Shown piece after piece: positions 42,761 to 53,336 of a stretch of 64,000 bases of DNA (positions are counted from its first letter, which is position 1; each line of letters starts with the position of its first letter). Origin of the DNA: Clusia tigrina (Eukaryota; Arthropoda; Insecta; Diptera; Clusiidae); NCBI GenBank assembly GCA_920105625.2, contig OV050032.1:130299310-130363309 (forward strand), read 5' to 3'. Under the pieces are notes generated by a model. It did not search any database. It had not been told where the DNA came from and saw nothing but the letters and a program-made list of their open reading frames with translations. The translations under genes and the position numbers were made by a program.

Positions 42761-42884
42761 TCATCCCATATGTTTCATCAAGTTAATACATTGGCGTTTG
42801 ATGTTTAAGTTCTTCTCTGTATTCTCTGCCTGTCTGCCTGTCAGGAAAGTTGGCCCAAAGGTAAAAATAAATTGAGTCCATCGT

Positions 42885-43740
42885 TAAAAACATTCTAGAA
42901 ATTCATGTCATTAATGACATATTATTTAAAGGTGATAAATTGATTGTCCCTAAGTCAATACAGAATGAAATGTTATTGAAAATTCACCAGAGACATCAAG
43001 GTATTAATAAGTGTCTGAATTTTGCGAGAGGTATTTTATATTTACCAAACAAGAGTAGTGATATTAGAAACGTAGTACATCAATGTCTAGACTGGGCCAA
43101 ATAATCAAAATAACAAGCTATGATACCACAGAATTTCCTTGGCAATAAGTTGAACAAAAACTATTTGGTGGTCGGTGATTATTATTCAAAGTTTATTGAT
43201 TTTGCCACACTTGATAACCGGCATACAGCTTCAAAAATTAGAATTCATTTGATGTCTGTTTTTGCTCGTCACGGTATACCTATGACCCTAGTCTTAGCGG
43301 AATTCAAGTAATTTTTATATAATTGGGATATACAACATATAATAACGATCCCTTATCATCCAAAGTCGCAAAGTGCTGTCAAAATTACAAAAAAATATAT
43401 AAAAAATTCGTTAAAGTCAAATACTCATCTATATATAGCATTGCTTCAGTATAGAAATACTGCAAAACGTAATTTTTCTCCCAGGCCCAGCAGTCAATAT
43501 TAAGAACTTTAAGAGCAGACTTACCAGTCTTATATAAAAAGTGAAGGTAGTTAGGTTTCAGATTATAAGCAGTGTTTTGACAACACTTTTGCATCCTGGA
43601 GATCATGTAGTTTTCAAAAAAATTTCTAAATCAAATTGACTTCCAGCAATAGTGAAAGAAAAACTAAATTGTCAGAAATCGTATTTTATAGAGGATACTG
43701 ATGGTAATAACTAAAGAAGGAACAGAATACATTTGAGATT
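42885..43740 (+). pseudogene. Gypsy element 3 integrase
   Basis: Plus-strand order: VINDILFKGDKLIVPKSIQN, LKIHQRHQGINKCLNFARG (zinc-finger His region), VVHQCLDWAK, YLVVGDYYSKFIDFATLDNR (catalytic Asp), MSVFARHGIPMTLV, ITIPYHPKSQSAV and LLQYRNTA. The second catalytic Asp (SDNG in family members) reads LAEF here. Several stops break it. C-terminal PGDHVVFKKISKS is near 43600. Confidence 0.7.
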
Positions 43741-44156
43741 TAAGTGCAATGATATATGCCACTAATATAATTTCCTCTCAAGAGCCTCCACAAGTTCCAG
43801 AACTAGCAGTAAGCACGAGGAAAGTCGTAAAAGAATCATCTTGAAGTAAAAGGAAGGTGTACTAATAGTAACACCAATAAGAACTATTACTATAAGACTA
43901 AAGCAGGGAGAGAAATAAAAACGTCAAATCTATATATGCCAGATTCCAATAAATAAAATAAAAATCATAATATTGGTTTTTATGAAATGAATTTAAGTCT
44001 ATAATAAAGTCTATTGTTAAGTTTATAATGAAGTTTATAATCAATCAAAATGAAGTCCTAAGTAAATCACAATGAAATCAATCTAATATGTAAGTTTATT
44101 ATTAAGTTCATTATTTAATTTTTGATATAAAATTCTTATAAATTAAGGGAAGGAGA

Positions 44157-44340
44157 TGTTACATACATTATGTTAAGTATTTTTAAATAGTTAATAATAG
44201 TAGTTGATAGTAATCTACTACTATTGTAAAAATACAAGACTGACAATAATATAATAACACTTATGTAAAATGGAATTATTAATAAAGACGCATTAGATTC
44301 TAGCTGAATGATTTCTATTTCATTGATTATTAATATAACA
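44157..44340 (+). repeat. 3' LTR of Gypsy element 3 (184 bp)
   Basis: It starts TGTTACATAC directly after the polypurine tract and ends AATATAACA, giving TGTTA/TAACA ends. AATAAA at 44281 can serve as polyadenylation signal. Single copy in the window. Confidence 0.6.
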
Positions 44341-44556
44341 CTCGTTAGTTCCTTATACTATTTGTAGTGGCAGTAAACATTATATGTATAGTATGTATGT
44401 AGATATAATATCTGATATAAATAAATATAAACAAAAAAATATTGAATTATAACTTAATAAAATTCAAACCTATGATTCGCGATTGGCCTTCGGGTTTATA
44501 ATAACAAAACTATTTAAATTAAATTAATTATTTAAATAACACAGTGTAACAGTGAG
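44341..44556. other. No gene recognised
   Basis: AT-rich flank between the LTR and the hairpin. Confidence 0.4.
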
Positions 44557-44686
44557 AATGGGATGAAATTAAAGGAAATGAAAGTTCACAGCTTCCAAAA
44601 CAAAACCGTATCAACGAGCTTTTCCATCACGTCTCAATTTTGTTTTGGAAGCTGTGAACTTTCACTTCCTTTAGTTTTAGCCCATT
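44557..44686 (+). repeat. Near-perfect hairpin, 49-bp arms
   Basis: Left arm 44557-44605 pairs with right arm 44686-44638 at 45 of 49 positions. The inner 27 bp (TGAAAGTTCACAGCTTCC and on) are perfect. The loop is 32 bases. ACAGTGTAA occurs on both sides (44541-44549 and 44714-44722), a possible 9-bp target duplication. It could be a small foldback/MITE or a hairpin RNA source. Nothing codes here. Confidence 0.75.
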
Positions 44687-45890
44687 CCCTTTCCGAAAGT
44701 TTAAATTTGTACGACAGTGTAATTTAACAATCACTTTGAAAACAGTTTATGAGGAATATATAAAATCAGCCCGATGCGTTTGCGCTTGGTGAATGGTTTC
44801 ATGGAAATCAAATACAGACCAAATTGTCAGCCAAAATATTTTCCTGTTAATTAATTGGTACAATCAAGAAGTTATATCTTCGAACCATTTTCCAAACATA
44901 TGGATATTTTTATGTTTTTAAGGAAATTTTAAAGGCAGTCAAAGTAGCGTCTCTGGCGACAGCATGGTAGCAAACAGACAATGTAAAATCAATGTACATT
45001 AAATATGAGAAGTAGTCCCGAAAAGGTTCGATTTGCTTTCGGTTGGAAATTTCAATTACAAAGTTTCAGTCAGTCATTTTTTTTTTAGCACAAATTGTAT
45101 CTTCCCAACATAAGACAGTTTGGCTTCTCCAAAGTGGATGGGCTAAAAATAGTATTGGACATTATTGCCGTGATTATTTGCAACATTTGCCAAATAAGGC
45201 GAAAGCTAAGCAACGGGTGTATTTCGCAAGCATATAACAAGTTTAATGCAAATTGTGTGAAACTGACAATAAATAAGTGAGTCATCTACTAAAAACAGCA
45301 TATTATTTCCAAAGACAAGAAAACAAAGCAGAAAACCACCTTTAAATTTGGAAAATTGCCTACTCATAAACTCTCCTGTTATAATTGTACGAGTACTTCT
45401 CTTTTGTAACAAATTATTATACTTCGTTAGGTCAGTGACTCCTAAACAAATGAAGTAGAAATCATAAAAGTATTTTGTGAAATGCAAAGAATGTAAAAAA
45501 AGAAGAAATTGTATATTATTCAGACTGGAACAAATAGAGACAAGACCGACCATTGTTGACATTTGCCATAAACATTTCGAATGGTATAAATAAACCCAAT
45601 AAGTTTCGGCTGCAAATATTTGTGTTCGTACCAAAAAAAATTTTCAAAATGGAGAGCCAATAAAGTCTTATATATTCTATTTAAACAAAGAATAAAAAGG
45701 ATATTTGTTGGCAACAATAATAATAATCACATCGATCTATAAAGGGCCCGGTGCAACCTAAATTTTAAAATTAATTACAAACATGCATTTCATGAAAGGC
45801 CGAAAGCAGAAAAATGCCGATTAGCAAAATACCTTTACATACAGTAGGGAAAGTCTGATTATATATCATTGAGAAAGCAATTGAGTAACT
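44687..45890. other. No gene supported
   Basis: AT-rich. A 142-codon minus-strand ORF (45634-45206), rich in Phe, Leu and Tyr, has some membrane-like stretches but no family resemblance and no splice context. It is more likely chance. Confidence 0.35.
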
Positions 45891-45899
45891 ACAATTTAA

Positions 45900-46500
45900 A
45901 GAATCTATCATCTAGCTAAGGAGCGTATTAATTATCTCAGCTGATTTCTGGAAAAGAAACTTAATGCTTGGTCTCCGCTGCTTATATAGGCCGTAGGAAT
46001 CATTGCTGTCAGTGCATAATTGTGGCACCTTTGGTTTATGCTGCATCTGCGGCAGCTGAGTATACGTTTGGCCTTTTGCTAACCCTATGCTTGTTGAAGT
46101 TGAGGATCAATTGACTTTGGACCAATTTTAATGGTTAATTGGAAGTCGCTTGAGTGACCTGGCATGACAAAAAGTGCAATTGGTGGCTGCACTTTTGTTG
46201 GTGTGATTAGCTCTGCCTGTGACCTCCTGCCGACGTATCTGCTGTCTTCCATGTAATGCTTCGCTCGGGTGATGCTTCTTGTCCCTGTATTTAATGTGCC
46301 TTTAATTAGATGTTTATAATAGTTCCTGTATTTTCTTCTCCGTTGAGAGGTATTATCGGTGCCGAATATTACCTGTACCTGTTCTGAACAGTGAGTGTTT
46401 ATATTTGTGTCATGTGATTGGCTCTGGTATTATTTATATAAATATTTTATATCAGGCTTGTACTAAGTATTGGAGTAAAAATGTTTTCTGAATTTTGGTT
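45900..46500 (-). promoter_or_regulatory. Possible LTR promoter region of Gypsy element 4
   Basis: Downstream (minus strand) of the Gypsy 4 integrase. CCTATATAAGCAGCGG (about 45995-45980) is a strong TATA-type promoter match placed as in the U3 of a 3' LTR. TGTAAGAACC near 46508 could be the LTR start. No second copy is available to define the ends. Confidence 0.3.
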
Positions 46501-46510
46501 CTTACAATTG

Positions 46511-48480
46511 TTATCTGGATTTAAATAACAGTTCTAGTCTATTTAATGCTGATACTTCTGATGATGTGTGTGTAATGGCAGGTTGGCCTGGTAATATTTC
46601 TGTGTCTTCCAAGTGATTTGTACATCCTGTATCGTTATGTTTTGTTGCCGTTTTTTTCTTATTTTCATTATTATCAGTAATATTAATTAAAGAATCAGCC
46701 AAAAAGTTTATTTTATCATTAGTTGTACTTAAATAGGTTATCCGCAATTGATTGACATGGGTTTTATGTTTTCCATTATCTATTAATATTTCGTACATTC
46801 AACTTCCTATTCTTCGTATTATTCTCCAGAATTTCCATTAACGGCATTTGTTTTGGTATAATCGAGCTTGAATTAATTCGCCCTCTAAACAACAACTAGG
46901 ATCGTTCTAAACACCTTGTTTTACAATGATCTGAGACACAACATCAGTCTTGACTAAATCAATTCGTGTACGGATTGATCTCTTTAGCATTAGTTCAGCA
47001 GGTGAAACTCCCGTTGTTGCGTTGGGTATTTTCCTGTACTGCATTAAAAATCTACATAATTTGATATTCAAATCACCATCATTTAACATTCATCCTTCCT
47101 TGGCGGTTTAAACGTAGCGTTCCGCTTACCCATTTGAAGAAGGCTGGTAAGGCGCAAAAAATTTATGACGGATATTATTTGATTTTGTAAATTCTTGGAA
47201 TTCTAGGGATTACAAATTTGTTCTATCTTTATCTATTGCTCTCCACCAAAAATAGCTTAGTGCTAAAGCATTCATTCGGTCTATTCCTGAATGTCCAATA
47301 TGGAGCTTATTTAGAACTCTTTTCTGAACAGATTTTCATCGGATTCCATTGAAAATACAATGATTTTTTAGTGAAAATTTTTCATTAGATTCTCCATTTG
47401 GCAAATTCTCACCTTTTTGTAACGCGTTGGAATATTGTCTGCATTCAGTATCTTTTAAAATTTCACATTGAATTTCTTTTTGTGTAACTGGAAATGCATA
47501 TAATTGAATTTAATTGAAAAATGGTAATATTATCCTTTGAAAATTCGTCTTTGGGATCATTATTCGGAAATCTTGACAAAAAATCTGGGTTGCTATGATC
47601 CTTTGTGTTTCGATATTGAATTTTGTTAATGAGCGTGATGCAAAACTTTAGTACTGGTAATCTCTGTTTTAATTTTCGTAAAAATTTCCTCACATTCGGT
47701 GGATCAGAAAAACTTTACATCATTTCGTAATAGACTATAAATCGGTTGTAAACGAGTAGCCAATTTTGGCTAAAACTTATGATAGTAGTTGACTTCCCCT
47801 AAAAACGTTCTCGTTTTAGAATTTTTTCATCCATGGGTTAAATACGGGATTCATCAATATAATGACCCATATACGTAATATGATGTAATACAAATTTACA
47901 TTTATTTTTGTTTAAATATAAACAGTGTAATCGGAATCTTTGAACAACTTTTCTGACACGTACTATCAATTCTTCATATGTACCTCCTTGCACTTAATAT
48001 CGTCAAAGACACCATCAATGTCTTGTAAAATTGAATCCATGAATCTTTGCCATATTTTTGGGGCTGCCTTACACCAAACATTAATCGTTTCACCTTGTAA
48101 GTGCCCTTGTGCGTACTAATTGCTTGTAAAATATATGTATTTTCGTCAACTTCCATATGCAGATATGCTTGAATTGAATGTCATGAAGTATTTTCCCCCT
48201 CTCATTCTTGCGAATATATCATCAACTGTCGGTATTGGCTAACTATCATCCCAATAGCTTTGTTAATTGTAATTTTGAAGTCGGCACATAAGCGAATGTC
48301 GCCGTTCTTTTTAACCACTGGGACTATTGGTGTCCCCACTCTGAAAATTCGACTTATTCAATTGTTCCGTTGTTCTCCGAACGTAATAAATATTTTTCGA
48401 TCGTATCTTTTAACGCGTATCTTTTTTTCATTATGTAATATCGTGTACAATCACTTTCAATACAGTTTAGCTCATAGCGA
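46511..48480 (-). pseudogene. Gypsy element 4 pol remnant
   Basis: Minus-strand order: RT start [20 protein letters not shown] (about 48340-48280), EVDENTYILQAISTHKGTYK and VKRLMFGV (48156-48080). The RNase H end is IQYRNTKDHSNPDFLSRFPN (about 47620). Integrase: a NIRHKFFAPYQPSSNG-like block (about 47170, shifted frames), RFLMQYRKIPNATTGVSPAE and LMLKR (47050-46980), and C-terminal EILIDNGKHKTHVNQLRITY (46790). This is a vertebrate-like/CsRN1-type Ty3/Gypsy pol with numerous stops. It has no env. Confidence 0.7.
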
Positions 48481-49455
48481 ACTTAATCGAAAATGCAATT
48501 ATTTTTTATTTTGGTATTTTTGGAAAGCACCCCATGGGTAAAGGAATAGATCGTCCAATATATAAAAAAAACTTTTGTTAGAAAGAATAAAGATTATAAT
48601 TTTGTAGTGTGATATCATTATTGTTTTTAAATGATTGAATGTAAGTATATAGGGATGATTTTTTTTTTCGTGATACTACAGACAACGTAGTCATATAGAT
48701 TTCCAAATGCTTTGAAAATAAGTGTTCCAAAATTTGTCAATTAAAGTTAGCTTTTGTTGACTTATTGCACAAACACATATGAGCACCACAGAAGAAAAGA
48801 AACGTGAAAGTGTGCAAAATACACCAATATCAAAGAAGATTAAGAAAAAATATTCGATTCCTGCTTTATTTATTTTCCTTTACATCGATTTTTTTGGTCT
48901 TATGTATAGTGTATGTGAGTTGATTGTTTTTGTTGTACACGTATTCCATATCCCTGTAGTGAAAATTATAGACAGTAATCAAAATACACTAGTAAATTTT
49001 ATCGTAAAAAATCAGGTGGTTAATTTACTAGTTCAAAACTTGTCTATAAGTTAACCAGTTGCTGTCTTCTGCGGCAGTTAATTCCGTAATAATAAATTTT
49101 TGGTATTTTTTGTTCCTTTCTTATCAATTTGATAAAAAGAGAAGATTGGAGTTTGAATAAAATCAGTTCTTTTTATAATTTCATTCGGTTTTTGTACTTC
49201 CTTATTTTAGAGATAAATCTTCAAGATAGCGCGTGTTATAAAAGTGGAAATGCGGCATCATGAATTAATATGAATTAACATTCTAGTACACATTATTATA
49301 ATTATGTACATACATATATATGAATTTTATATATATAACTATATATTATTATTATTGTTACACTTTATTCTAATAAATTTATTATTACTGTGTAGTATAA
49401 AACTATTGTCTTCGGGTTCCAAAAGTATTTAATTTTTTATTTGAATGCTTTGTTT
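48481..49455. other. AT-rich DNA between Gypsy 4 and the BEL-3 insertion
   Basis: No family-level similarity apart from the small ORF listed separately. It may include 3' sequence of BEL-4, since BEL-3 is flanked on the right by BEL-4. TATATA runs lie at 49310-49350. Confidence 0.35.
48779..49054 (+). CDS. Hypothetical 91-residue single-pass membrane protein
   Basis: The ATG at 48779 opens a frame with a Lys/Arg/Glu-rich N-terminus (TTEEKKRESVQNTPISKKIK) and a hydrophobic segment of about 30 residues (IPALFIFLYIDFFGL and on). I recognise no family. No promoter or conservation evidence; it may be chance in AT-rich DNA. Confidence 0.2.
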   Translation: MSTTEEKKRESVQNTPISKKIKKKYSIPALFIFLYIDFFGLMYSVCELIVFVVHVFHIPVVKIIDSNQNTLVNFIVKNQVVNLLVQNLSIS

Positions 49456-49460
49456 CAAGG
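49456..49460 (+). other. Target-site duplication CAAGG, left
   Basis: CAAGG directly precedes the 5' LTR of BEL-3 and recurs at 60194-60198 after its 3' LTR. Confidence 0.85.
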
Positions 49461-49812
49461 TGTTCACTCCGAATCCTATCGTTCAGGTGGCTTCCGCCTG
49501 GTACCTGGGGCGCCATGTTGTCGGCCTATCTCTGCGTTCCATCGTTCGGTACGGTGCGAAAGCACGTGTTGTGCGGTGGAGAGCGAGAGAACAGTCGAGG
49601 CAGGTGCATATCGTATTTGTGCGGAAGCCATCTTTAACTGTTGGTATATTTTGGCGCGGGGCTACGAAGCAGCGGCAGCTGCTCTCTTTGCGCCGTATTC
49701 AGTCTGTTCTGAAGTTGCGGCAAGTGCGGATCGGCAACAAATAGTTAATATTTAAAATACGTTATATATGTTAAAAATCTTAAAAAATAAATTATTCATT
49801 CTGAGCACAACA
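49461..49812 (+). repeat. BEL-3 5' LTR
   Basis: 352 bp, TGTTCACTCC to GAGCACAACA. TTTTGGTCCTTCGAGCCGG follows as the primer-binding site. Confidence 0.92.
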
Positions 49813-50301
49813 TTTTGGTCCTTCGAGCCGGATAAGAATCCGGTTTTTGGTAAGTGTCGATTGTTTTAATCGAATTAAAAATATTATTATTATAAATTAA
49901 TAATAATTTAAATTTGATTTATACACAAATTGATTATTTTTTGTGTTTCGGTTGGGTTTGCAGTGCGTTCGGGTGTTTGTGCTCTGTCGGCGCTGCTGAC
50001 TATTAAAACCATTGCGCTGTTGTTGTCTTCGCTGCATTATCGCCGTTTTTAGGTACTGCTGGCTAATGCAGAAAGCAGAATAAGAAAAGTAGGTCAGTGG
50101 CTCGTGCGATCAGCTGCTGTCTCTATTTCTTTTGTGAAGCAGGGCCGGTTACGGGTAGCAATTGGTTTCCTGAACATTGTGGGCCCTTCTGTCGCAGTGC
50201 GTTTAAACGATAAGTGTTGGGCGTGGTTTCAGTGCGGTTGCGTTCGGAGGTGCATATAAGCCAATATTGAGCTGCGTTCGCAGGCGCATAAGTTCCGCAA
50301 A
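49813..50301 (+). other. BEL-3 PBS and leader
   Basis: PBS at 49813-49831, then about 470 bp of untranslated leader to the gag ATG. No ORF. Confidence 0.75.
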
Positions 50302-52371
50302 ATGGTGGACTCGTATATTTCGGCGGCAGATGAACTTCTGATGTTCATAAGTCGTTTTGAACGGTGCTCGCCGGAAAGTCACTCCATTATATCACTTCAA
50401 CTTGATGAAGCAGAATTGGATGCTCGGTGGGCTTCGCTTAAAACGGCAAAAATAACTGCCATGTCCGAGGCGCGGGTCATGAAAGACGGTGAATCACTGT
50501 TAGAGTCAATCGGACAGCGGTTCGAGTCAAGTTTTGATACTTTTAAGCGGGGTCGTATTTTGATCGCGGAAGTGAGACAACGTTTAGAGCAGGCAACTCC
50601 CGTTCCTACTACAGGGGAGCCATTTTTATCATTGGCGCACAGCATCCACGTACCCCCTTTAGATATCCCTGCCTTTGAAGGGAGTTATGCTGCATGGCCA
50701 ACGTTCCGTGACATGTTTACAGCACTATTCATTAACAACACGCGGCTGTCTAATGCGGAGAAATTCTACCATTTGTCCCTTAAGACCCGGGGAGAACCAC
50801 ATGAAATTGTCTCCAAAATTCCAATTACTGAGGCGGGTTTTCAGCAAGTGTGGGAAAACTTACTGGAGCGCTACGACAACAAGCGCATCCAGATCAACAA
50901 CCAATTGAAGACACTGTTGGGTCTTGACTCGGTTAGAAGAGAAGATGGTGGGGAAATTAAACGCCTACAGCGTGACATCGGTAACTGTATCGCTGCACTG
51001 ACATCTTACGGCATCGACGTTGCGAGTTGGGATGCCATTTTAGTATACTTGTGCTCCATGCGGCTGCCTGAGCTCACACTGTCCCTGTGGGAACAGACCA
51101 TGGGGGGCCGCGCAGATATTCCAGAATGGAAGGCGATGGATGACTTCTTGTCATTGCGGTTTCATACACTCGAGGCGATTTCGGATCTCCGGTCGCAAGG
51201 CTCCAGTTCATCACAAATAAGGGTTCAGCCGAATCAACCGCGAACAGCACGGGTGCAAACCCATCCAGTAAGTGTTACCCCGGAAGGGTGCAAAGTGTGC
51301 AGGCGGTCTGCACACTCGGTGCGAAAATGTCCTGCGTTCCAGGCCGCCACCGTATCAGCTCGGTGGGGCTTGGTGCGCAAACACGGGTTGTGTGTGAATT
51401 GCTTGTCAGCTTCACATAGAGTGGCAAATTGCCCCAGCTCCTTTTCGTGCTCCACCTGTCGGGAGCGGCACCACACTCTGCTGCATACGGACTCGCCACG
51501 GGGTCGTCCAACCACTGCGACGCCAAACCCACCATCCACATCGGGGAGGGGACGCTCCAATTCAAATGGACGCTCCTCCCTGGTCCATCCACCCGTACCC
51601 AAGTCTTCTTACCACACTGCGCAGGTATCGCGTCCGGCAGATAGGGCGGGGCCGAGTCCAAGTCATCCAAGTGGCCGCCTCTCCAATCGTGTTATCTTGG
51701 GTACGGCCTTAGTCACGATAAAACATCAAGGAGTATGGTACACAGCCCGGGCTCTGATAGATTCTGGTTCTGAGGGGTCCTTTGTTTCGGACCGCCTCCA
51801 AAAGCGCCTTAAGCTGCCGGCGCACTCAGTACATGCCCAGGTATCGGGGGTCAGCAATACCCTTGCTGGCACCGTTACCAAAGCATGTCATATCACCATC
51901 GGGTCGCGGTACGATGCCACTGTGCGTCTCCAAGTATCGGCTTTGGTGTTGCCTACCCTGACAGGTGAACTGCCGCCGCTCCTATTGAGTAAAGGAGAGC
52001 AACACAAACTGAGACATTTCAGGTTAGCCGATTCAAGCACTTCACACTCCACCCAAGTCGATTTGTTAATCGTAGGGGATCTTTACCCTCAGGTCTTGCT
52101 TGATGGGTTGCGGCGCAACCTAGTGGGGTCACTAATTGCCCAAGAAACGGTATTCGGCTGGATCCTTACAGGGCCTCTGCCGGATAAACGGATATCCACT
52201 TTCACAACTCGCGTGGAAGTGTCTGAAACTGCTTCGCTCGACCACCTTCTACGACAGTTCTGGGAAATGGAACAGCCTCCGCAAGATCGAAAGCTGTCCC
52301 AGACTGATCAAGACTGCCTTAATTTGTACTCCCAGACTATGTCGGGATGGATGCTACGGGGCGATACATAG
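50302..52371 (+). CDS. BEL-3 gag-protease polyprotein, first 689 codons
   Basis: Start ATG at 50302 (GCAAAATGG context). Capsid core LDIPAFEGSYAAWPTFRDMF at residues about 117-136, with the late capsid motif ...LSLRFHTLEAIS near 295. Zinc knuckles about 330-400: CKVCRRSAHSVRKC, GLCVNCLSASHRVANC and CSTCRERHHTLLH. Protease about 470-620: ALIDSGSEGSFVSDRLQKRL with Asp-Ser-Gly intact, LPTLTGELPPLLLS, then QVDLLIVGDLYPQVL and FGWILTGPL. RT lead-in (LDHLLRQFWEMEQPP) follows. The frame is lost near 52345-52371, and the next frame (52347 on) continues RT without missing sequence. So this is one disrupted gag-pol gene; gag and protease are intact. Confidence 0.9.
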   Translation: MVDSYISAADELLMFISRFERCSPESHSIISLQLDEAELDARWASLKTAKITAMSEARVMKDGESLLESIGQRFESSFDTFKRGRILIAEVRQRLEQATPVPTTGEPFLSLAHSIHVPPLDIPAFEGSYAAWPTFRDMFTALFINNTRLSNAEKFYHLSLKTRGEPHEIVSKIPITEAGFQQVWENLLERYDNKRIQINNQLKTLLGLDSVRREDGGEIKRLQRDIGNCIAALTSYGIDVASWDAILVYLCSMRLPELTLSLWEQTMGGRADIPEWKAMDDFLSLRFHTLEAISDLRSQGSSSSQIRVQPNQPRTARVQTHPVSVTPEGCKVCRRSAHSVRKCPAFQAATVSARWGLVRKHGLCVNCLSASHRVANCPSSFSCSTCRERHHTLLHTDSPRGRPTTATPNPPSTSGRGRSNSNGRSSLVHPPVPKSSYHTAQVSRPADRAGPSPSHPSGRLSNRVILGTALVTIKHQGVWYTARALIDSGSEGSFVSDRLQKRLKLPAHSVHAQVSGVSNTLAGTVTKACHITIGSRYDATVRLQVSALVLPTLTGELPPLLLSKGEQHKLRHFRLADSSTSHSTQVDLLIVGDLYPQVLLDGLRRNLVGSLIAQETVFGWILTGPLPDKRISTFTTRVEVSETASLDHLLRQFWEMEQPPQDRKLSQTDQDCLNLYSQTMSGWMLRGDT

Positions 52372-53336
52372 TCTCTCTGCCGTTCAAACAAGGGTTTGTT
52401 CCGGAGAAGTCTCTAGGAGCGTCGTGCTATATTGCCCTTCGGCAATTTGAGCGCAATGAGTCCCGGCTGGTAAAGAGCCCGGCCGATAAGCGACAATACG
52501 ACGCGGTGGTACTTGAATACGTGACGTTAAATCACATGCGCAAGGTTCCACCGCCGTCAGTAACTTCTGTGCCTCATTATTACTTGCCACATCATGCAGT
52601 AATTAAGCCAGAGAGTACAACCACCAAACTTCGCGTGGTGTTCAATGCCTCACAGGCGACTTCCAACACGGTCAGCTTGAATGACGTGTTACACACAGGG
52701 CCAGTGTTACAAGCCGATCTGACCCGGCTAATAATCCAGTGGCGTATGTTTCGCTATGTCCTGAACGTGGACATACAAAAGATGTATCGTCAGATTCTGG
52801 TTGAGCCAAGCCAGGCATCATACCAGAGAATTGTGTTTAGGGAATCTTCCGACAGCGATATCTCTGACTGTGAATTGAAAACGGTTACCTTCGGGGTGAA
52901 TTGTGCTCCTTATTTTGCAATAAGGACACTTTTGCAATTGGCAGACGACATGGAGAGCAGGTTCCCATTTGCTTCTCAGGTGCTACGTAATTCGATGTAC
53001 GTGGATGACGCTCTAGTGGGTACACATAATATTGCTACTGCCATTCGCACTAGGGATGAGCTGATTGAGAGCTTGGATTCAGCCGGGTTCTCAATGCGAA
53101 AATGGGCGGCAAATTCTACAGAAATTTTATCCGGTTTGCCTCCAGGGCATCTGCTTAGGGAAGATTTTCTCCAATTCGAAGAGACCAGCACCACTCGCAC
53201 TTTGGGCATTCGATGGAATGCGCGGGGGGATTGGTTTTATTTCCACGTGGCAGCTATGCCAATCGTTGCCGTATACACCAAACGTAAGGTCCTGTCGGTC
53301 ATCGCACAGCTGTTTGACCCAGCGGGACCACTTTAA
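52347..53336 (+). pseudogene. BEL-3 reverse transcriptase (frameshifted continuation)
   Basis: GRYIVSLPFKQGFVPEKSLG, YYLPHHAVIKPESTTTKLRV, VFNASQATSNTVSLNDVLHT, LNVDIQKMYRQILVEPSQAS, VTFGVNCAPYFAIRTLLQLA and the intact active site MYVDDALVGTH (52995 on). It then reads AGFSMRKWAANSTEIL, LGIRWNARGDWF and RKVLSVIAQLFDPAGPL, and stops at 53336 where a short deletion breaks the link to RNase H. RT itself is intact apart from the frameshift from gag-protease. Confidence 0.88.

Larger units (their letters stand above)
42885..44340 (+). mobile_element. Gypsy element 3, 3' end with short LTR
   Basis: Integrase remnants (42885-43740) are followed by AT-rich 3' sequence, a polypurine tract AAGGGAAGGAGA (about 44144-44156) and a 184-bp LTR. 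The 5' half of the element is missing. Confidence 0.65.

Noticed and set aside
45206..45634. 142-codon minus-strand ORF, possibly a membrane receptor
   Set aside because: Hydrophobic stretches only reflect AT-rich codons. No receptor motif, splice sites or neighbours support it.
51234..51670. Two minus-strand ORFs of 122 and 131 codons
   Set aside because: Both are antisense to the BEL-3 zinc-knuckle and protease coding sequence.
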